A stretch of 34,628 nucleotides of DNA from Lunatimonas lonarensis (GCF_000390185.1 NZ_AQHR01000098.1:1-34628); one strand, 5' to 3'; counted from the stretch's first letter, positions 23,811 to 32,690 are shown. Program-made: numbers and translations. Notes: generated from the sequence alone by a model not told the origin.

Positions 23811-25546
23811 GACCCTTTTTTACCTTACTATACGCCGCAGTTACCGTCATGGTAATCGTCTCCTGCGCAAAGCAGAGCTCTCCAATGGGGGGACCCAAAG
23901 ACGAAGATCCCCCTGTATTGGTAGGCACCACCCCGCTTAACAACGCTACAAATACTTCGCCCGAAGAGATAACTTTGACCTTCAACGAATACGTAGCGTT
24001 GGATAATCCAACAAAGCAAATCATCATAACACCTAAAGTAAAAACAGACGAGGTACAGTTTCTTGCCAATAGAAACCGTGTAAGCATCAAGCTGAACCAA
24101 GACCTCGAAGAGAATACCACTTATGTGTTCAATTTTCAAAAAAGTGTGCAGGACATCACCGAAAAGAACCCTGCCGAAAACCTAAAGTTGGTATTCTCCA
24201 CCGGCGATTACATCGACAGCCTATCCATCGCCGGGCGTGTATCCTACATCATCCCACGAAGCAACAAAGAAATGAAGGATATCCTGGTAGGACTTTATCA
24301 GGAATCAGACACGACAGACCTGTTCACCGCCTCACCCTACTACATAGCACAGGCAGATACAGCAGGCAAATTTGAAATAACCAATATCAAAGCCGGTAGG
24401 TTCAGGCTATACGCTTGGCATGACGATAACAATTCTTTGAAAGCAGAATACAGAAGCGAAGCCTATGGATATCTACCAGAAGTAATTGATATTCGAGATA
24501 ATATGAGAGAATTCCACCTCAATATATTCCGCGGGGATCTGTCAGAACCGAAGGTGAACAGAACAGCTTCGGTAGGATCAAACTATGATATCATCTTAAG
24601 CAAACCGCCAATATCTTATCACGTTGAGCACCCAGAACTTACAGAGAAGTTATTTTATCGCCTTAACGATAGGACCATACGTCTTTACCATACAGACTTA
24701 AGAAACGATAGTACTGAAGTGCGACTCACACTAACCGATTCCGTAGGATTTTCGATAGACACCACCCTTTATGCTAAGTTTGAGGAAAGCGACCGACGAC
24801 TGGAAAAACTGGAAATCAAAGCAAACTCCGGCTTAAGCTTTATACAAACCCTCCGTGCTGAACTGACCTTTAACAAACCAATACTCCATATGAATTTCGA
24901 TTCATTAATGGTAAAATACGATACCGCAGGTGTCATTCCAATTGAACCAAAACACATATATTTCACTGACAGTACAAAACGAACAAAAGCCATCGTACAA
25001 ATACCCATACCCGATTCACTGGTATACGACACCTACAAAGTCTATATAGGTGACTCATCCATCATCGACATAGAAGGCATCGGGAACGAAGCAAAATTAG
25101 AAGCAAACTACAAAAAGCTAAAACCAGACCGATTGGCTGATGGAGTAAGCGGAACAATCCGCACAACGGAGTTTCCAATATTAGTTCAGCTCCTAAACAA
25201 GAAAGACGAAATCGTTCGGGAACTATACCTCGATTCGACCAACACATACGAATTCACAAAGATAGAGGCACAGGAATACAAGGTGAGAGCTATTATTGAC
25301 CGCAACAAAAACAGAAGATGGGACCCTGGAAACTTCCGCATGAACACGCAACCGGAGCCAATTTACTTTTTTGTGGACCCAGAATCCAAATCCCAGGAAT
25401 TTATCCTAAGAGCTGGATGGACGCTGACGGATATAGACATTGAACCCAGACGTGACACGGGCTATTACCCAATAAAAAATTTAGAAACGATCGAAAACGA
25501 AGAAGAAACAGGGGGTCGAATAAGCGGACCGAAAGAGGAACCCTAG
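23807..25546 (+). CDS. Lipoprotein with N-terminal Ig-like (SbsA/Big_5-type) domain
   Basis: A 579-aa predicted lipoprotein: signal MRPFFTLLYAAVTVMVIVSC (Cys20), then SSPMGGPKDEDPPVLVGTTPLNNATNTSPEEITLTFNEYVAL, which is the start of a bacterial Ig-like domain (about residues 35-130, up to LVFSTGDYIDS). Beta-rich segments follow, including a carboxypeptidase-regulatory-like stretch (GKFEITNIKAGRFRLYAWHDDNNSLKAEY) and a second one late (YEFTKIEAQEYKVRAIIDRNKNRRWDPGNF). It is likely outer-membrane or periplasmic. In Cytophagales a gene of this kind often sits after mnmG and a methyltransferase (established from general knowledge, not checked). It is the last gene before the candidate origin. Confidence 0.87.
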   Translation: MRPFFTLLYAAVTVMVIVSCAKQSSPMGGPKDEDPPVLVGTTPLNNATNTSPEEITLTFNEYVALDNPTKQIIITPKVKTDEVQFLANRNRVSIKLNQDLEENTTYVFNFQKSVQDITEKNPAENLKLVFSTGDYIDSLSIAGRVSYIIPRSNKEMKDILVGLYQESDTTDLFTASPYYIAQADTAGKFEITNIKAGRFRLYAWHDDNNSLKAEYRSEAYGYLPEVIDIRDNMREFHLNIFRGDLSEPKVNRTASVGSNYDIILSKPPISYHVEHPELTEKLFYRLNDRTIRLYHTDLRNDSTEVRLTLTDSVGFSIDTTLYAKFEESDRRLEKLEIKANSGLSFIQTLRAELTFNKPILHMNFDSLMVKYDTAGVIPIEPKHIYFTDSTKRTKAIVQIPIPDSLVYDTYKVYIGDSSIIDIEGIGNEAKLEANYKKLKPDRLADGVSGTIRTTEFPILVQLLNKKDEIVRELYLDSTNTYEFTKIEAQEYKVRAIIDRNKNRRWDPGNFRMNTQPEPIYFFVDPESKSQEFILRAGWTLTDIDIEPRRDTGYYPIKNLETIENEEETGGRISGPKEEP

Positions 25547-25935
25547 TGTGAAAAGTACGTGGATAACCCGTGAGATAAAGAGGACAAAACAGGCGTTTTA
25601 AACAAATCATAAAACGGAGAACCGAGCAAACTACGATACAAAAGAATAACAACACGTTTACAAACACCTATCCACAAATCGCCCAACACCTGCTTACACA
25701 CAAATACCAATAGCAACCTTGTCCACAAATCCGAACCCATACGACCATAACAAACTGATTTCGAGAAACCACAGATACCGCAGACTGTGCATAAATGTGT
25801 GAAGAATGGAGAGAAACCTATTCCGAAACGGTGGACAAAAAATAACGCACGAGTTACCAACAAATCCACACCATAATAAAGACAATAATGCTTTTTAAAA
25901 TTGAAAATCAATAAAATAATTAAAGCGTGGATAAG
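25547..25935. other. Candidate chromosomal replication origin (oriC) with DnaA-box cluster
   Basis: This gene-free stretch has many near matches to the DnaA box TTATCCACA / TGTGGATAA. One-mismatch boxes: CGTGGATAA at 25558-25566 and again at 25926-25934, CTATCCACA at 25668-25676, TTGTCCACA at 25719-25727 and TGTGCATAA at 25786-25794. Weaker two-mismatch boxes: TTACACACA at 25694-25702, GGTGGACAA at 25830-25838 and AAATCCACA at 25862-25870. No box is perfect. An AT-rich tract (about 25871-25925) lies just before the last box. Two parS sites lie 4.6 kb away, and the GC skew of flanking genes changes sign here by eye. dnaA itself is not in the window, so this remains a prediction. Confidence 0.7.
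25871..25925. other. AT-rich tract, possible DNA unwinding element
   Basis: About 55 bases of nearly pure A/T (including CTTTTTAAAATTG and AATAAAATAATTAAAG) lie between two DnaA-box-like sequences, 25862-25870 and 25926-25934. This is the arrangement expected of a DUE beside DnaA boxes. Confidence 0.55.
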
Positions 25936-26133
25936 TAAAAGACCGGGGTTATTTTAGTTTTTCCACCCAGCGGTCGATTTAAAAATAGACCATTGCTTTT
26001 CAATTACTTATACTATGGTCGATGGTAAAAAGTTTAGCGGAACCAACATTTTTTTCTCAACAAAATAGTATGCATGCATAACTTTTTTATGTATTTTTAG
26101 GTATCCAACACAAAAACCCCGTATACTGTACGT
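25936..26133. promoter_or_regulatory. Leader/control region of the MarR-type gene
   Basis: This holds two GGTCGAT direct repeats (25972-25978 and about 26018-26024), the perfect 12-base palindrome TATGCATGCATA (26069-26080), and TATTTTTA (26092-26099), close to the TAnnTTTG -7 element, 35 bases before the ATG. The palindrome falls where a repressor would cover the promoter, so it is a candidate MarR operator. Confidence 0.4.
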
Positions 26134-26574
26134 ATGAAGAAGGAGGAAACTTTTGACTTCCATATTAAATCCTGTTGGCACTCCATTTCAAGGATGTACA
26201 ACCAACAAGCGGCTAAGGAAGAAATTACAGCTTCCATGGGTTATGTGTTGATCAACATCCATTCAAAGGAAGGCACACCGGCAACCAAAATCGCTCCAAT
26301 GCTAGGCCTTGAGCCTAGGAGCCTGACCCGCGTATTAAAAGCGATGGAGGAAAAACGGTTAGTTGAAAGAAAACCTGACCCCGGGGATCGTCGATCGGTT
26401 AGGATTTTCCTTACAGAAGAAGGTAAATTGAAAAAAACGAAGGCGATCGAAACGGTCATGGATTTCAATTTATCGGTAAAAGAGGCATTGACAGAAGAAG
26501 AAGCATTGAGCTTCTTTACGATTTTCCAGAAAATCAATGAAGTGATACTTCAGAATCAAAAACCAGAAATTTAA
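26134..26574 (+). CDS. MarR family transcriptional regulator
   Basis: A 146-aa winged-helix regulator. The layout is an N-terminal dimerisation helix, an HTH in GTPATKIAPMLGLEPRSLTRVLKAMEEKRLVERKPDPGDRRSVRIFLTEEGKLKK (the wing has the DxRS/R pattern of MarR), and a C-terminal dimer helix with LTEEEALSFFTIFQKINEVI. It stands 21 bases ahead of the beta-oxidation fusion gene on the same strand, so it very likely controls fatty-acid or acyl-CoA degradation, perhaps sensing an acyl-CoA (inference from position). Autoregulation through the palindrome upstream is possible. Confidence 0.92.
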   Translation: MKKEETFDFHIKSCWHSISRMYNQQAAKEEITASMGYVLINIHSKEGTPATKIAPMLGLEPRSLTRVLKAMEEKRLVERKPDPGDRRSVRIFLTEEGKLKKTKAIETVMDFNLSVKEALTEEEALSFFTIFQKINEVILQNQKPEI

Positions 26575-26595
26575 TAATAAACCGAAATACAGCTT

Positions 26596-29001
26596 ATGAA
26601 CAGAATCATTCAAAAAGTAGCCGTTTTAGGATCTGGCGTGATGGGTTCCAGAATTGCCTGCCACTTTGCTAATATCGGGGTGCAGGTACTTCTATTGGAT
26701 ATTGTGCCACGCGAGCTAACCGAACAGGAGCAGAAAAAAGGTCGCAGCCTGGAAGACAAGGAGGTAAGAAACCGCATAGTAAACGAGGCTTTGCAAAATG
26801 CCCTTAAATCAAAACCATCTCCGATTTATGACACAGCCTTTGCTTCAAGGATAACCACTGGTAACCTTGAAGACGATCTTCCCAAAATCAAAGAATACGA
26901 TTGGATCATAGAGGTCGTGGTGGAGAAATTGGAAATCAAGCAGTCCTTATTTGAAAAAGTAGAGCAGCACCGGAAGCCGGGAACCCTCATTACCTCCAAT
27001 ACTTCTGGCATTCCGATGCATTTGATGTGCAAAGGCCGATCGGATGATTTCCAGGAGCATTTTGCCGGAACCCACTTTTTCAATCCGCCCCGGTACCTAC
27101 GATTGCTAGAGATTATTCCCGGTCCTAAAACCGATCCGAAGATCATAGATTTTCTAATGGGATATGGTGACCGCTTTTTGGGCAAGGAAACCGTGTTGTG
27201 TAAAGACACCCCGGCCTTTATTGCGAATAGGATCGGTGTGTACTCGATCATTTCCGCTATCCATACGATTGAGAAACTAGGTATGGGTGTATCTGAGGTC
27301 GATAAACTTACCGGTACGGTCATCGGAAGGGCCAAGTCGGCCACCTTTCGTACCATGGATGTAGTGGGTCTGGATACCACGGTGAATGTTGCTACCAACT
27401 TAAAACAGGTGCTGACGCACGATGAATCCAAGGATCGTTTTGAGTTGCCAAAGAGCATGAAAGTGCTCCATGAAAACAAATGGCTTGGAGACAAGACCGG
27501 ACAAGGATATTTTAAAATGATCCGCCATAAGGATGGCAGCAAAGAGCTCAAGGAAATTGATCTCCAAACGATGGAGTACAAAGATGCCGAAAAGCCAAGA
27601 CTGAAGTCCCTGGATGAAGCCAAATCTATCGAAGACCTTAAAGAACGTATCCGCTTCTTGGTAAACTACCAGGATCGTTCCGGAGAATTTTTCAGGGAGA
27701 CATTTTATGACCTTTTTCGGTATTGCTCTTTCCGGATTCCGGAAATCGCCGATGAGCTCTACCGCATAGATCAAGCTGTAAGTGCCGGTTTTGGCTGGGA
27801 ATACGGGCCGTTTGAAAACTGGGACATTCTCGGTGTTAAGGAAACGGTCGCCAATATGGAAAAAGCCGGTCATAAGGCCGCCGATTGGGTCTATGAAATG
27901 TTGGAAGCAGGAAATGACTCCTTCTACAAGGTGGTAGACGGCAAGCGGAATTACTACGACATCTCTTCTAAATCGTACAAGGAAATCCCTGGGCAGGGTG
28001 ACTTTATACTCATTGACACGCTCAAAGGAGCTAAAAAGAAAGTATGGGGCAATGAAGGCGCTAACGTGTATGACATGGGCGACGAGGTCCTGCTGCTGGA
28101 ATTTCATACCAAGATGAACTCCTTGGGCGCGGAAGTAGTACAGGGCATCAATACGGCCATATCCATGGCAGAAAAATCCTACAAGGGCTTGGTCATCGGA
28201 AACGAGGGAGGTAATTTCTCCGCAGGTGCCAACCTGGCGATGCTATACATGTTTGCAGGCGATCAAGAGTTTGACGAGATCAACTTGATGATAGCGCAGT
28301 TCCAAAATACTATGATGCGGGTGCGCTATTCAGACGTGCCAGTGGTGGTAGCACCGCACAATATGGCATTAGGAGGTGGATGTGAAATGTCCCTGCACGC
28401 GGATGCCATCCAAGCCCATGCGGAATTGTATATGGGTTTGGTGGAAGTGGGGGTTGGATTGATTCCTGCAGGTGGCGGAACAAAAGAGATGACCAGACGA
28501 TTTGCCAATGCGATTGTGCCTGGAGATGTTGAGCTTAACCGCTTGCAGGAAATATTTATGAATATCGCGATGGCAAAGGTTTCCACATCGGCGCAGGAAG
28601 CGAAGGGGTTGGGATACCTAGAAGCAAAGGATGCCATTACGCTAAACCGCAAAAGGCAGCTCGCAGACGCAAAATCACGGGTGCTCTCGCTCTATGAACA
28701 GGGATATTCCCGACCCATACAACAAACCAACATCAAAGTGCTCGGAAAAACCTCGCTTGCGTTGTTTGAAGCTGGTATTACGGGCATGATTTACGGATCC
28801 TATATCTCAGACCACGATGCGAAGATAGCCCGTAAATTGGCCTATGTCATGAGCGGTGGCGATCTATCCAGCGCCACGGAGGTCAGCGAGCAGTACTTGC
28901 TTGATTTGGAAAGAGAGGCCTTCTTGAGTTTAACAGGAGAGAAGAAGACGCTTGAACGCATTCACAGCATACTCTTCAAGGGCAAACCCTTGAGAAATTA
29001 A
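26596..29001 (+). CDS. 3-hydroxyacyl-CoA dehydrogenase / enoyl-CoA hydratase fusion
   Basis: Bifunctional beta-oxidation enzyme, 801 aa. The N-terminal NAD-binding domain has VAVLGSGVMGSRIACHFANIG (about residues 8-28), with TSNTSGIPM and the catalytic His region AGTHFFNPPRYLRLLEIIPG; dehydrogenase C-terminal domains follow to about residue 430. The crotonase/enoyl-CoA hydratase domain lies near 500-700 (LVIGNEGGNFSAGANLAMLYMF, APHNMALGGGCEMSLHADAIQAHAELYMGLVEVGVGLIPAGGG with the E of the active site). The order (dehydrogenase first, hydratase last) is the reverse of E. coli FadB but usual for this Bacteroidota type. It should act with the thiolase and acyl-CoA dehydrogenase downstream. The start ATG 26596 gives the full GxGxxG beginning. 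Confidence 0.95.
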   Translation: MNRIIQKVAVLGSGVMGSRIACHFANIGVQVLLLDIVPRELTEQEQKKGRSLEDKEVRNRIVNEALQNALKSKPSPIYDTAFASRITTGNLEDDLPKIKEYDWIIEVVVEKLEIKQSLFEKVEQHRKPGTLITSNTSGIPMHLMCKGRSDDFQEHFAGTHFFNPPRYLRLLEIIPGPKTDPKIIDFLMGYGDRFLGKETVLCKDTPAFIANRIGVYSIISAIHTIEKLGMGVSEVDKLTGTVIGRAKSATFRTMDVVGLDTTVNVATNLKQVLTHDESKDRFELPKSMKVLHENKWLGDKTGQGYFKMIRHKDGSKELKEIDLQTMEYKDAEKPRLKSLDEAKSIEDLKERIRFLVNYQDRSGEFFRETFYDLFRYCSFRIPEIADELYRIDQAVSAGFGWEYGPFENWDILGVKETVANMEKAGHKAADWVYEMLEAGNDSFYKVVDGKRNYYDISSKSYKEIPGQGDFILIDTLKGAKKKVWGNEGANVYDMGDEVLLLEFHTKMNSLGAEVVQGINTAISMAEKSYKGLVIGNEGGNFSAGANLAMLYMFAGDQEFDEINLMIAQFQNTMMRVRYSDVPVVVAPHNMALGGGCEMSLHADAIQAHAELYMGLVEVGVGLIPAGGGTKEMTRRFANAIVPGDVELNRLQEIFMNIAMAKVSTSAQEAKGLGYLEAKDAITLNRKRQLADAKSRVLSLYEQGYSRPIQQTNIKVLGKTSLALFEAGITGMIYGSYISDHDAKIARKLAYVMSGGDLSSATEVSEQYLLDLEREAFLSLTGEKKTLERIHSILFKGKPLRN

Positions 29002-29050
29002 CCATTCACGCTCATAATCAGCTCTTTTTAACCCCAATAACTGAAAAAAA

Positions 29051-30226
29051 ATGGAAGCATATATTGTAAATGGATATAGATCAGCAGTAGGAAAAGCCAA
29101 GAAAGGAGGTTTCAGATTTTACCGTCCCGATGACCTGGCCTCGGATGTCATCAAGTTTTTGATGGAAAAGGTACCGCAGGTATCGCCAAAGCAGGTCGAT
29201 GACCTGATAGTGGGCAATGCCATTCCAGAGGCAGAACAAGGCATGCAAATGGGAAGGATGATCGCCTTGCTGGCCCTGGGCAAGGATGTGCCGGGCTTTG
29301 TAATGAACCGGTATTGTGGATCGGGAATTGAAGCCATCGCCCTAGCTACCGCAAAAATCAAATCAGGCATGGCCGATTGCATCATAGCTGGAGGAACGGA
29401 ATCCATGTCCATGCTTCCCATGATGGGTTATCGAACGGCCTTAAACTGGGATATCGCATCCAAGAATCCCGATTACTACCTTAGCATGGGCCTCACCGCA
29501 GAGGAGTTGGCGAAGGACTATAGCATCACCCGGGAAGATGCAGACCGATTTTCGGTGCGTTCCCACGAGCGGGCCATCAGTGCCACCCAAGGAGGTAGAT
29601 TCAAGGATGAGATCGTACCGGTGCAGGTAGAGGAAACCTATTTGGATGAGAACCAAAAGAAGAAAACCAGAACTTTTACCGTGGATACCGACGAAGGGCC
29701 CCGCCCGGGAACGACCTTGGAGGTCTTGGGAAATCTAAAACCCGCGTTTAAGCAAGGCGGACAGGTTACCGCAGGCAACTCTTCCCAAACTTCCGATGGA
29801 GCGGCCTTTGTGATGGTCATGTCGGAGCGCATGGTGAAGGAACTTAACCTGGAGCCTGTGGCGCGTTTGGTGTCTTACAGTGTTGCTGGTGTGGAGCCTC
29901 GCATTATGGGCATAGGACCCAAAGAGGCGGTGCCCAAGGCTTTGAAGCAGGCTGGTCTAACTTTGAATGATATCGATCTAATCGAGCTTAACGAAGCGTT
30001 TGCCACCCAGGCGTTGGCGGTGATCCGCGCGCTTGACATGAACGAAGAGATAGTCAACGTAAACGGTGGTGCCGTAGCCCTTGGCCATCCGCTCGGATGC
30101 ACCGGTGCCAAGCTGACCGTCCAAATCATCAACGAACTACGGCGCCGAAACGGAAAATACGGCCTCGTCACCGCTTGCGTCGGAGGCGGCCAGGGTGTTG
30201 CAGGTGTCGTGGAGCTTTTGAAATAG
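29051..30226 (+). CDS. Acetyl-CoA C-acyltransferase (thiolase)
   Basis: Degradative thiolase, the last step of beta-oxidation: 3-ketoacyl-CoA plus CoA gives acetyl-CoA and a shortened acyl-CoA. At 391 aa it has normal length. The nucleophile is C89 ([14 protein letters not shown]), with H346 ([18 protein letters not shown]) and C376 ([16 protein letters not shown]) completing the active site. The gene is 49 bases after the fusion gene and presumably forms the two-subunit trifunctional complex with it. Directly downstream lies the probable inserted cassette at 30230-30806. Confidence 0.96.
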   Translation: MEAYIVNGYRSAVGKAKKGGFRFYRPDDLASDVIKFLMEKVPQVSPKQVDDLIVGNAIPEAEQGMQMGRMIALLALGKDVPGFVMNRYCGSGIEAIALATAKIKSGMADCIIAGGTESMSMLPMMGYRTALNWDIASKNPDYYLSMGLTAEELAKDYSITREDADRFSVRSHERAISATQGGRFKDEIVPVQVEETYLDENQKKKTRTFTVDTDEGPRPGTTLEVLGNLKPAFKQGGQVTAGNSSQTSDGAAFVMVMSERMVKELNLEPVARLVSYSVAGVEPRIMGIGPKEAVPKALKQAGLTLNDIDLIELNEAFATQALAVIRALDMNEEIVNVNGGAVALGHPLGCTGAKLTVQIINELRRRNGKYGLVTACVGGGQGVAGVVELLK

Positions 30227-30229
30227 ACA

Positions 30230-30262
30230 TAAGTAGTAAGACTTAAGATATAAGATTTCTAG
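30230..30262. repeat. Left flanking degenerate repeat of the four-helix-bundle cassette
   Basis: Short repeated units of the TAAGAct/TAAGAta/TAAGAtt kind (from AGTAGTAAGACTTAAGATA) start just after the thiolase stop. The reverse complement of this block resembles the block at 30772-30800. Confidence 0.55.
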
Positions 30263-30323
30263 GTCTTACTATTGACGATGCGTATTACGCCAAATAAAAA
30301 AGTTTGAAAAACGCACCTGAAGG

Positions 30324-30676
30324 ATGCACAATTACAAGGAGCTTTTGGTATGGAAAAAGGCGATAGCCTTAGCTACCCAAATTTATCAGATATCAGGTGA
30401 TTTTCCGGATACTGAAAAATTCGGGCTGGTTTCCCAAATGCGCCGCAGCGTCATATCTATTTCTTCCAACATTGCGGAAGGTGCCGGTAGAAGGACAGAC
30501 AAGGAATTTGCACATTTTCTCGCGATTTCTCATGCCTCTGTGTGTGAATTGGAGTCCAACTGCATGTATGCAAAGAGTTGCAGTTAGTAGACGAAGAAGT
30601 TTTTCTATCGGTAGCTAACAGTTTGTCTGAGGTTCAGCGGATTCTATTTTCGCTGATTAGGAAATTTGATCATTGA
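30324..30676 (+). pseudogene. Four-helix-bundle (23S rRNA IVS / Avd-like) protein, frameshifted
   Basis: The frame opening at 30324 reads MHNYKELLVWKKAIALATQIYQISGDFP, FGLVSQMRRSVISISSNIAEGAGRRTDKEFAHFLAISHASVCELES, diagnostic of the four-helix-bundle family first seen in 23S rRNA intervening sequences and related to the Avd protein of diversity-generating retroelements. It stops early at 30585-30587. From 30557 another frame continues the family: QLHVCKELQLVDEEVFLSVANSLSEVQRILFSLIRKFDH, stop at 30674-30676. Joined, they give the normal length (about 118 aa), so a one-base loss near 30555-30557, in a CC run, explains the break. The intact ORF alone covers 30324-30587. It lies inside the beta-oxidation run and is flanked by degenerate inverted repeats. 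A sequencing error is also possible. Confidence 0.85.
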
Positions 30677-30771
30677 GGTGTTTTATTTCTCTTATGCTTA
30701 ATTAGCTAGGTAAGGAATAGTTAGAAAAGCGTAAAGCCTTCAATTATCTGGTTATTTCCAAAATTTTGATC

Positions 30772-30800
30772 TTGAATCTTACGTCTTAAATCTTACGTCT
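30772..30800. repeat. Right flanking degenerate repeat of the four-helix-bundle cassette
   Basis: TTGAATCTTACGTC and TTAAATCTTACGTC follow each other. They are the inverted counterpart of the TAAGA-type units at 30230-30262. The block ends six bases before the GTG start of the acyl-CoA dehydrogenase. Confidence 0.55.
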
Positions 30801-30806
30801 AAAAAA

Positions 30807-32597
30807 GTGAAAACCCCAATAAACGGAGGAGAATTCCTCATCAAGGAAACCAGCGCTGCGGATGTCTTTATTCCGGAGGAATTTAGCGAGGAGCAGCTGA
30901 TGATGGCACAGGCGTGCCAGGATTTTGTAGATATGGAAATCATGCCCAAGGCAGAAGCCATAGACAGCATGAAGGATCCGGACTTGGTTCCGGGTATTTT
31001 GAAAAAGGCAGGGGAATTGGGTCTTTTGGGGGTGTCGGTACCCGAAGAATTCGGTGGCTTGGGGATGAGTTTCAACACCTCCATGCTCATTGCCGACATT
31101 ATTGGTTCTGCGGGTTCTTTTTCCACCACCTACGGTGCCCATACAGGCATTGGCACGCTTCCTATATTGTACTACGGCACGGAAGAGCAGAAGCAAAAAT
31201 ACCTGCCCAAGCTGGCAAATGCAGAGTGGGCAGCCTGCTATTGCCTCACCGAGCCGGACGCCGGATCTGATGCCAATTCCGGAAAGACCAAAGCTACCCT
31301 CACCGAGGACGGCAAACATTACCTGATAAACGGGCAGAAAATGTGGATCTCCAATGGAGGTTTTGCGGATCTGTTCATTGTATTTGCCCGCGTTGAGGAT
31401 GACAAGTACCTTTCAGCCTTTATCGTGGAGAAAACCTTTGGTGGAATCACCATGAACGAGGAAGAGAAGAAGATGGGCATCAAGGGATCTTCCACCCGAC
31501 AGGTGTTCTTTAACGACTGCAAGGTGCCCGTGGAAAACCTGCTTTCCGAACGTGGCAATGGATTTAAGATCGCTGTCAACATCCTGAATATCGGCCGGAT
31601 AAAATTGGGTGCCGGGGTGCTAGGTGGCTGTAGGACGGTTCTGGGAAATGCCATCCAATATGCCGGTGAACGCAAGCAGTTTGGCGTGAGCATCAACACG
31701 TTTGGGGCCATCAAGCAAAAGCTGGCCGAAATGGCCATCCGTACCTACGCCTGCGAGGCGCTATGTTACAGAGCGGGCCAGGATGTGGAAGATCGTATGG
31801 CGTCTCTGGCAGCCGAGGGCCTTAGCGACGCTGAGGCCAAGCTGAAGGGACTGGAGCAGTTTGCGATTGAATGTGCCATAGCCAAGGTACACGGTTCGGA
31901 GGTGCTGGATTATGTGGTAGATCAAGGGGTGCAGGTATATGGGGGTATGGGTTACTCCGCAGATGCACCGATGGAAAGAGCTTACCGCGATGCGCGTATT
32001 TCCAGAATATACGAAGGAACCAATGAGATTAACCGCATCCTGATGGTAGGCATGTTGCTGAAGCGGGCAATGAAGGGAGAAATAGATCTGATGCGACCGG
32101 CCATGGCCGTAGGGGAGGAGCTGAAGGCGGTGCCCAGCTTTGATCAGGTGGATACTTCCCAACCGATGGCAGCCGAAAAGGACGTACTCAGCAAACTGAA
32201 GAAGGTATTTCTGATGGTTGGCGGGCGAGCTGCCCAGGTACTGGGTTCCAAGATCGACGGTGAGCAGGAGATTATGATGAACCTCGCGGATATTATGATT
32301 GAGATCTATGCAGCCGAATCGGCCGTGCTCCGCACAGAGAAGCTTATTTCGCAAAGGGGCGTGGAGAGTACCCGGATTCAGCAGGCTGCCACCCAGGTTT
32401 ACCTTTTTGAGGCGGTGGAAAAAATTCAGACGGCTGGAAAAGAAGCGATCAATTCATTTCTATCCGGTGATGAACAAAAGGTTCTGTTGATGGGACTGAA
32501 GCGTTTTACCAAAATGGAATCTGTCAATGTAAAAGAACTTCGCCGAGAAATAGCCGATGCGTTGATTGCGAAAGGGAAGTACCTTTTCTTCCAGTAA
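30807..32597 (+). CDS. Acyl-CoA dehydrogenase family protein
   Basis: FAD enzyme for the first beta-oxidation step, 596 aa, the long (VLCAD/ACAD9-like) type with an extra C-terminal helical region. Family blocks: LGLLGVSVPEEFGGLGMSFNTS, YCLTEPDAGSDANSGKTKA, KMWISNGGFADLFIVFARV, ERKQFGVSINTFGAIKQKLAEMAI, and the catalytic Glu E403 in RISRIYEGTNEINRILMVGMLLKRA. The C-terminal extension is about 430-596. The start is GTG at 30807, giving MKTPINGGEFLIKETSAADVF, which fits the family opening (GGEFLIKET); no in-frame ATG lies before residue 30. The GTG comes right after the cassette repeat, which may have replaced the original upstream sequence. Confidence 0.94.
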   Translation: MKTPINGGEFLIKETSAADVFIPEEFSEEQLMMAQACQDFVDMEIMPKAEAIDSMKDPDLVPGILKKAGELGLLGVSVPEEFGGLGMSFNTSMLIADIIGSAGSFSTTYGAHTGIGTLPILYYGTEEQKQKYLPKLANAEWAACYCLTEPDAGSDANSGKTKATLTEDGKHYLINGQKMWISNGGFADLFIVFARVEDDKYLSAFIVEKTFGGITMNEEEKKMGIKGSSTRQVFFNDCKVPVENLLSERGNGFKIAVNILNIGRIKLGAGVLGGCRTVLGNAIQYAGERKQFGVSINTFGAIKQKLAEMAIRTYACEALCYRAGQDVEDRMASLAAEGLSDAEAKLKGLEQFAIECAIAKVHGSEVLDYVVDQGVQVYGGMGYSADAPMERAYRDARISRIYEGTNEINRILMVGMLLKRAMKGEIDLMRPAMAVGEELKAVPSFDQVDTSQPMAAEKDVLSKLKKVFLMVGGRAAQVLGSKIDGEQEIMMNLADIMIEIYAAESAVLRTEKLISQRGVESTRIQQAATQVYLFEAVEKIQTAGKEAINSFLSGDEQKVLLMGLKRFTKMESVNVKELRREIADALIAKGKYLFFQ

Positions 32598-32632
32598 TTA
32601 CGGTAATCCCGGTGCCTTGGCCTGATTTATAA

Positions 32633-32690
32633 AAATGCTTTTGTTCATTCCAGGGAATGGGCAAAGGCATTTGTATTTTACTATTTTTTA
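32633..32690 (+). terminator. Long hairpin terminator after the acyl-CoA dehydrogenase gene
   Basis: Arms 32633-32651 (AAATGCTTTTGTTCATTCC) and 32654-32672 (GGAATGGGCAAAGGCATTT) pair over 19 positions, the three non-Watson-Crick ones being G-U in the plus-strand RNA. T-rich sequence (GTATTTTACTATTTTTTA) follows. It lies in the gap between convergent genes. Confidence 0.6.

Noticed and set aside
25543-25911. Minus-strand 122-aa open frame in the gap after the Ig-like gene
   Set aside because: Odd composition (very rich in Phe, Leu, Cys, Val), no family, and it covers the DnaA-box cluster; the frame is open because of AT/CCACA-rich sequence.
26826-28107. Two long minus-strand open frames (265 and 235 aa) opposite the beta-oxidation fusion gene
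   Set aside because: Both are antisense shadows of a conserved enzyme with full motifs.
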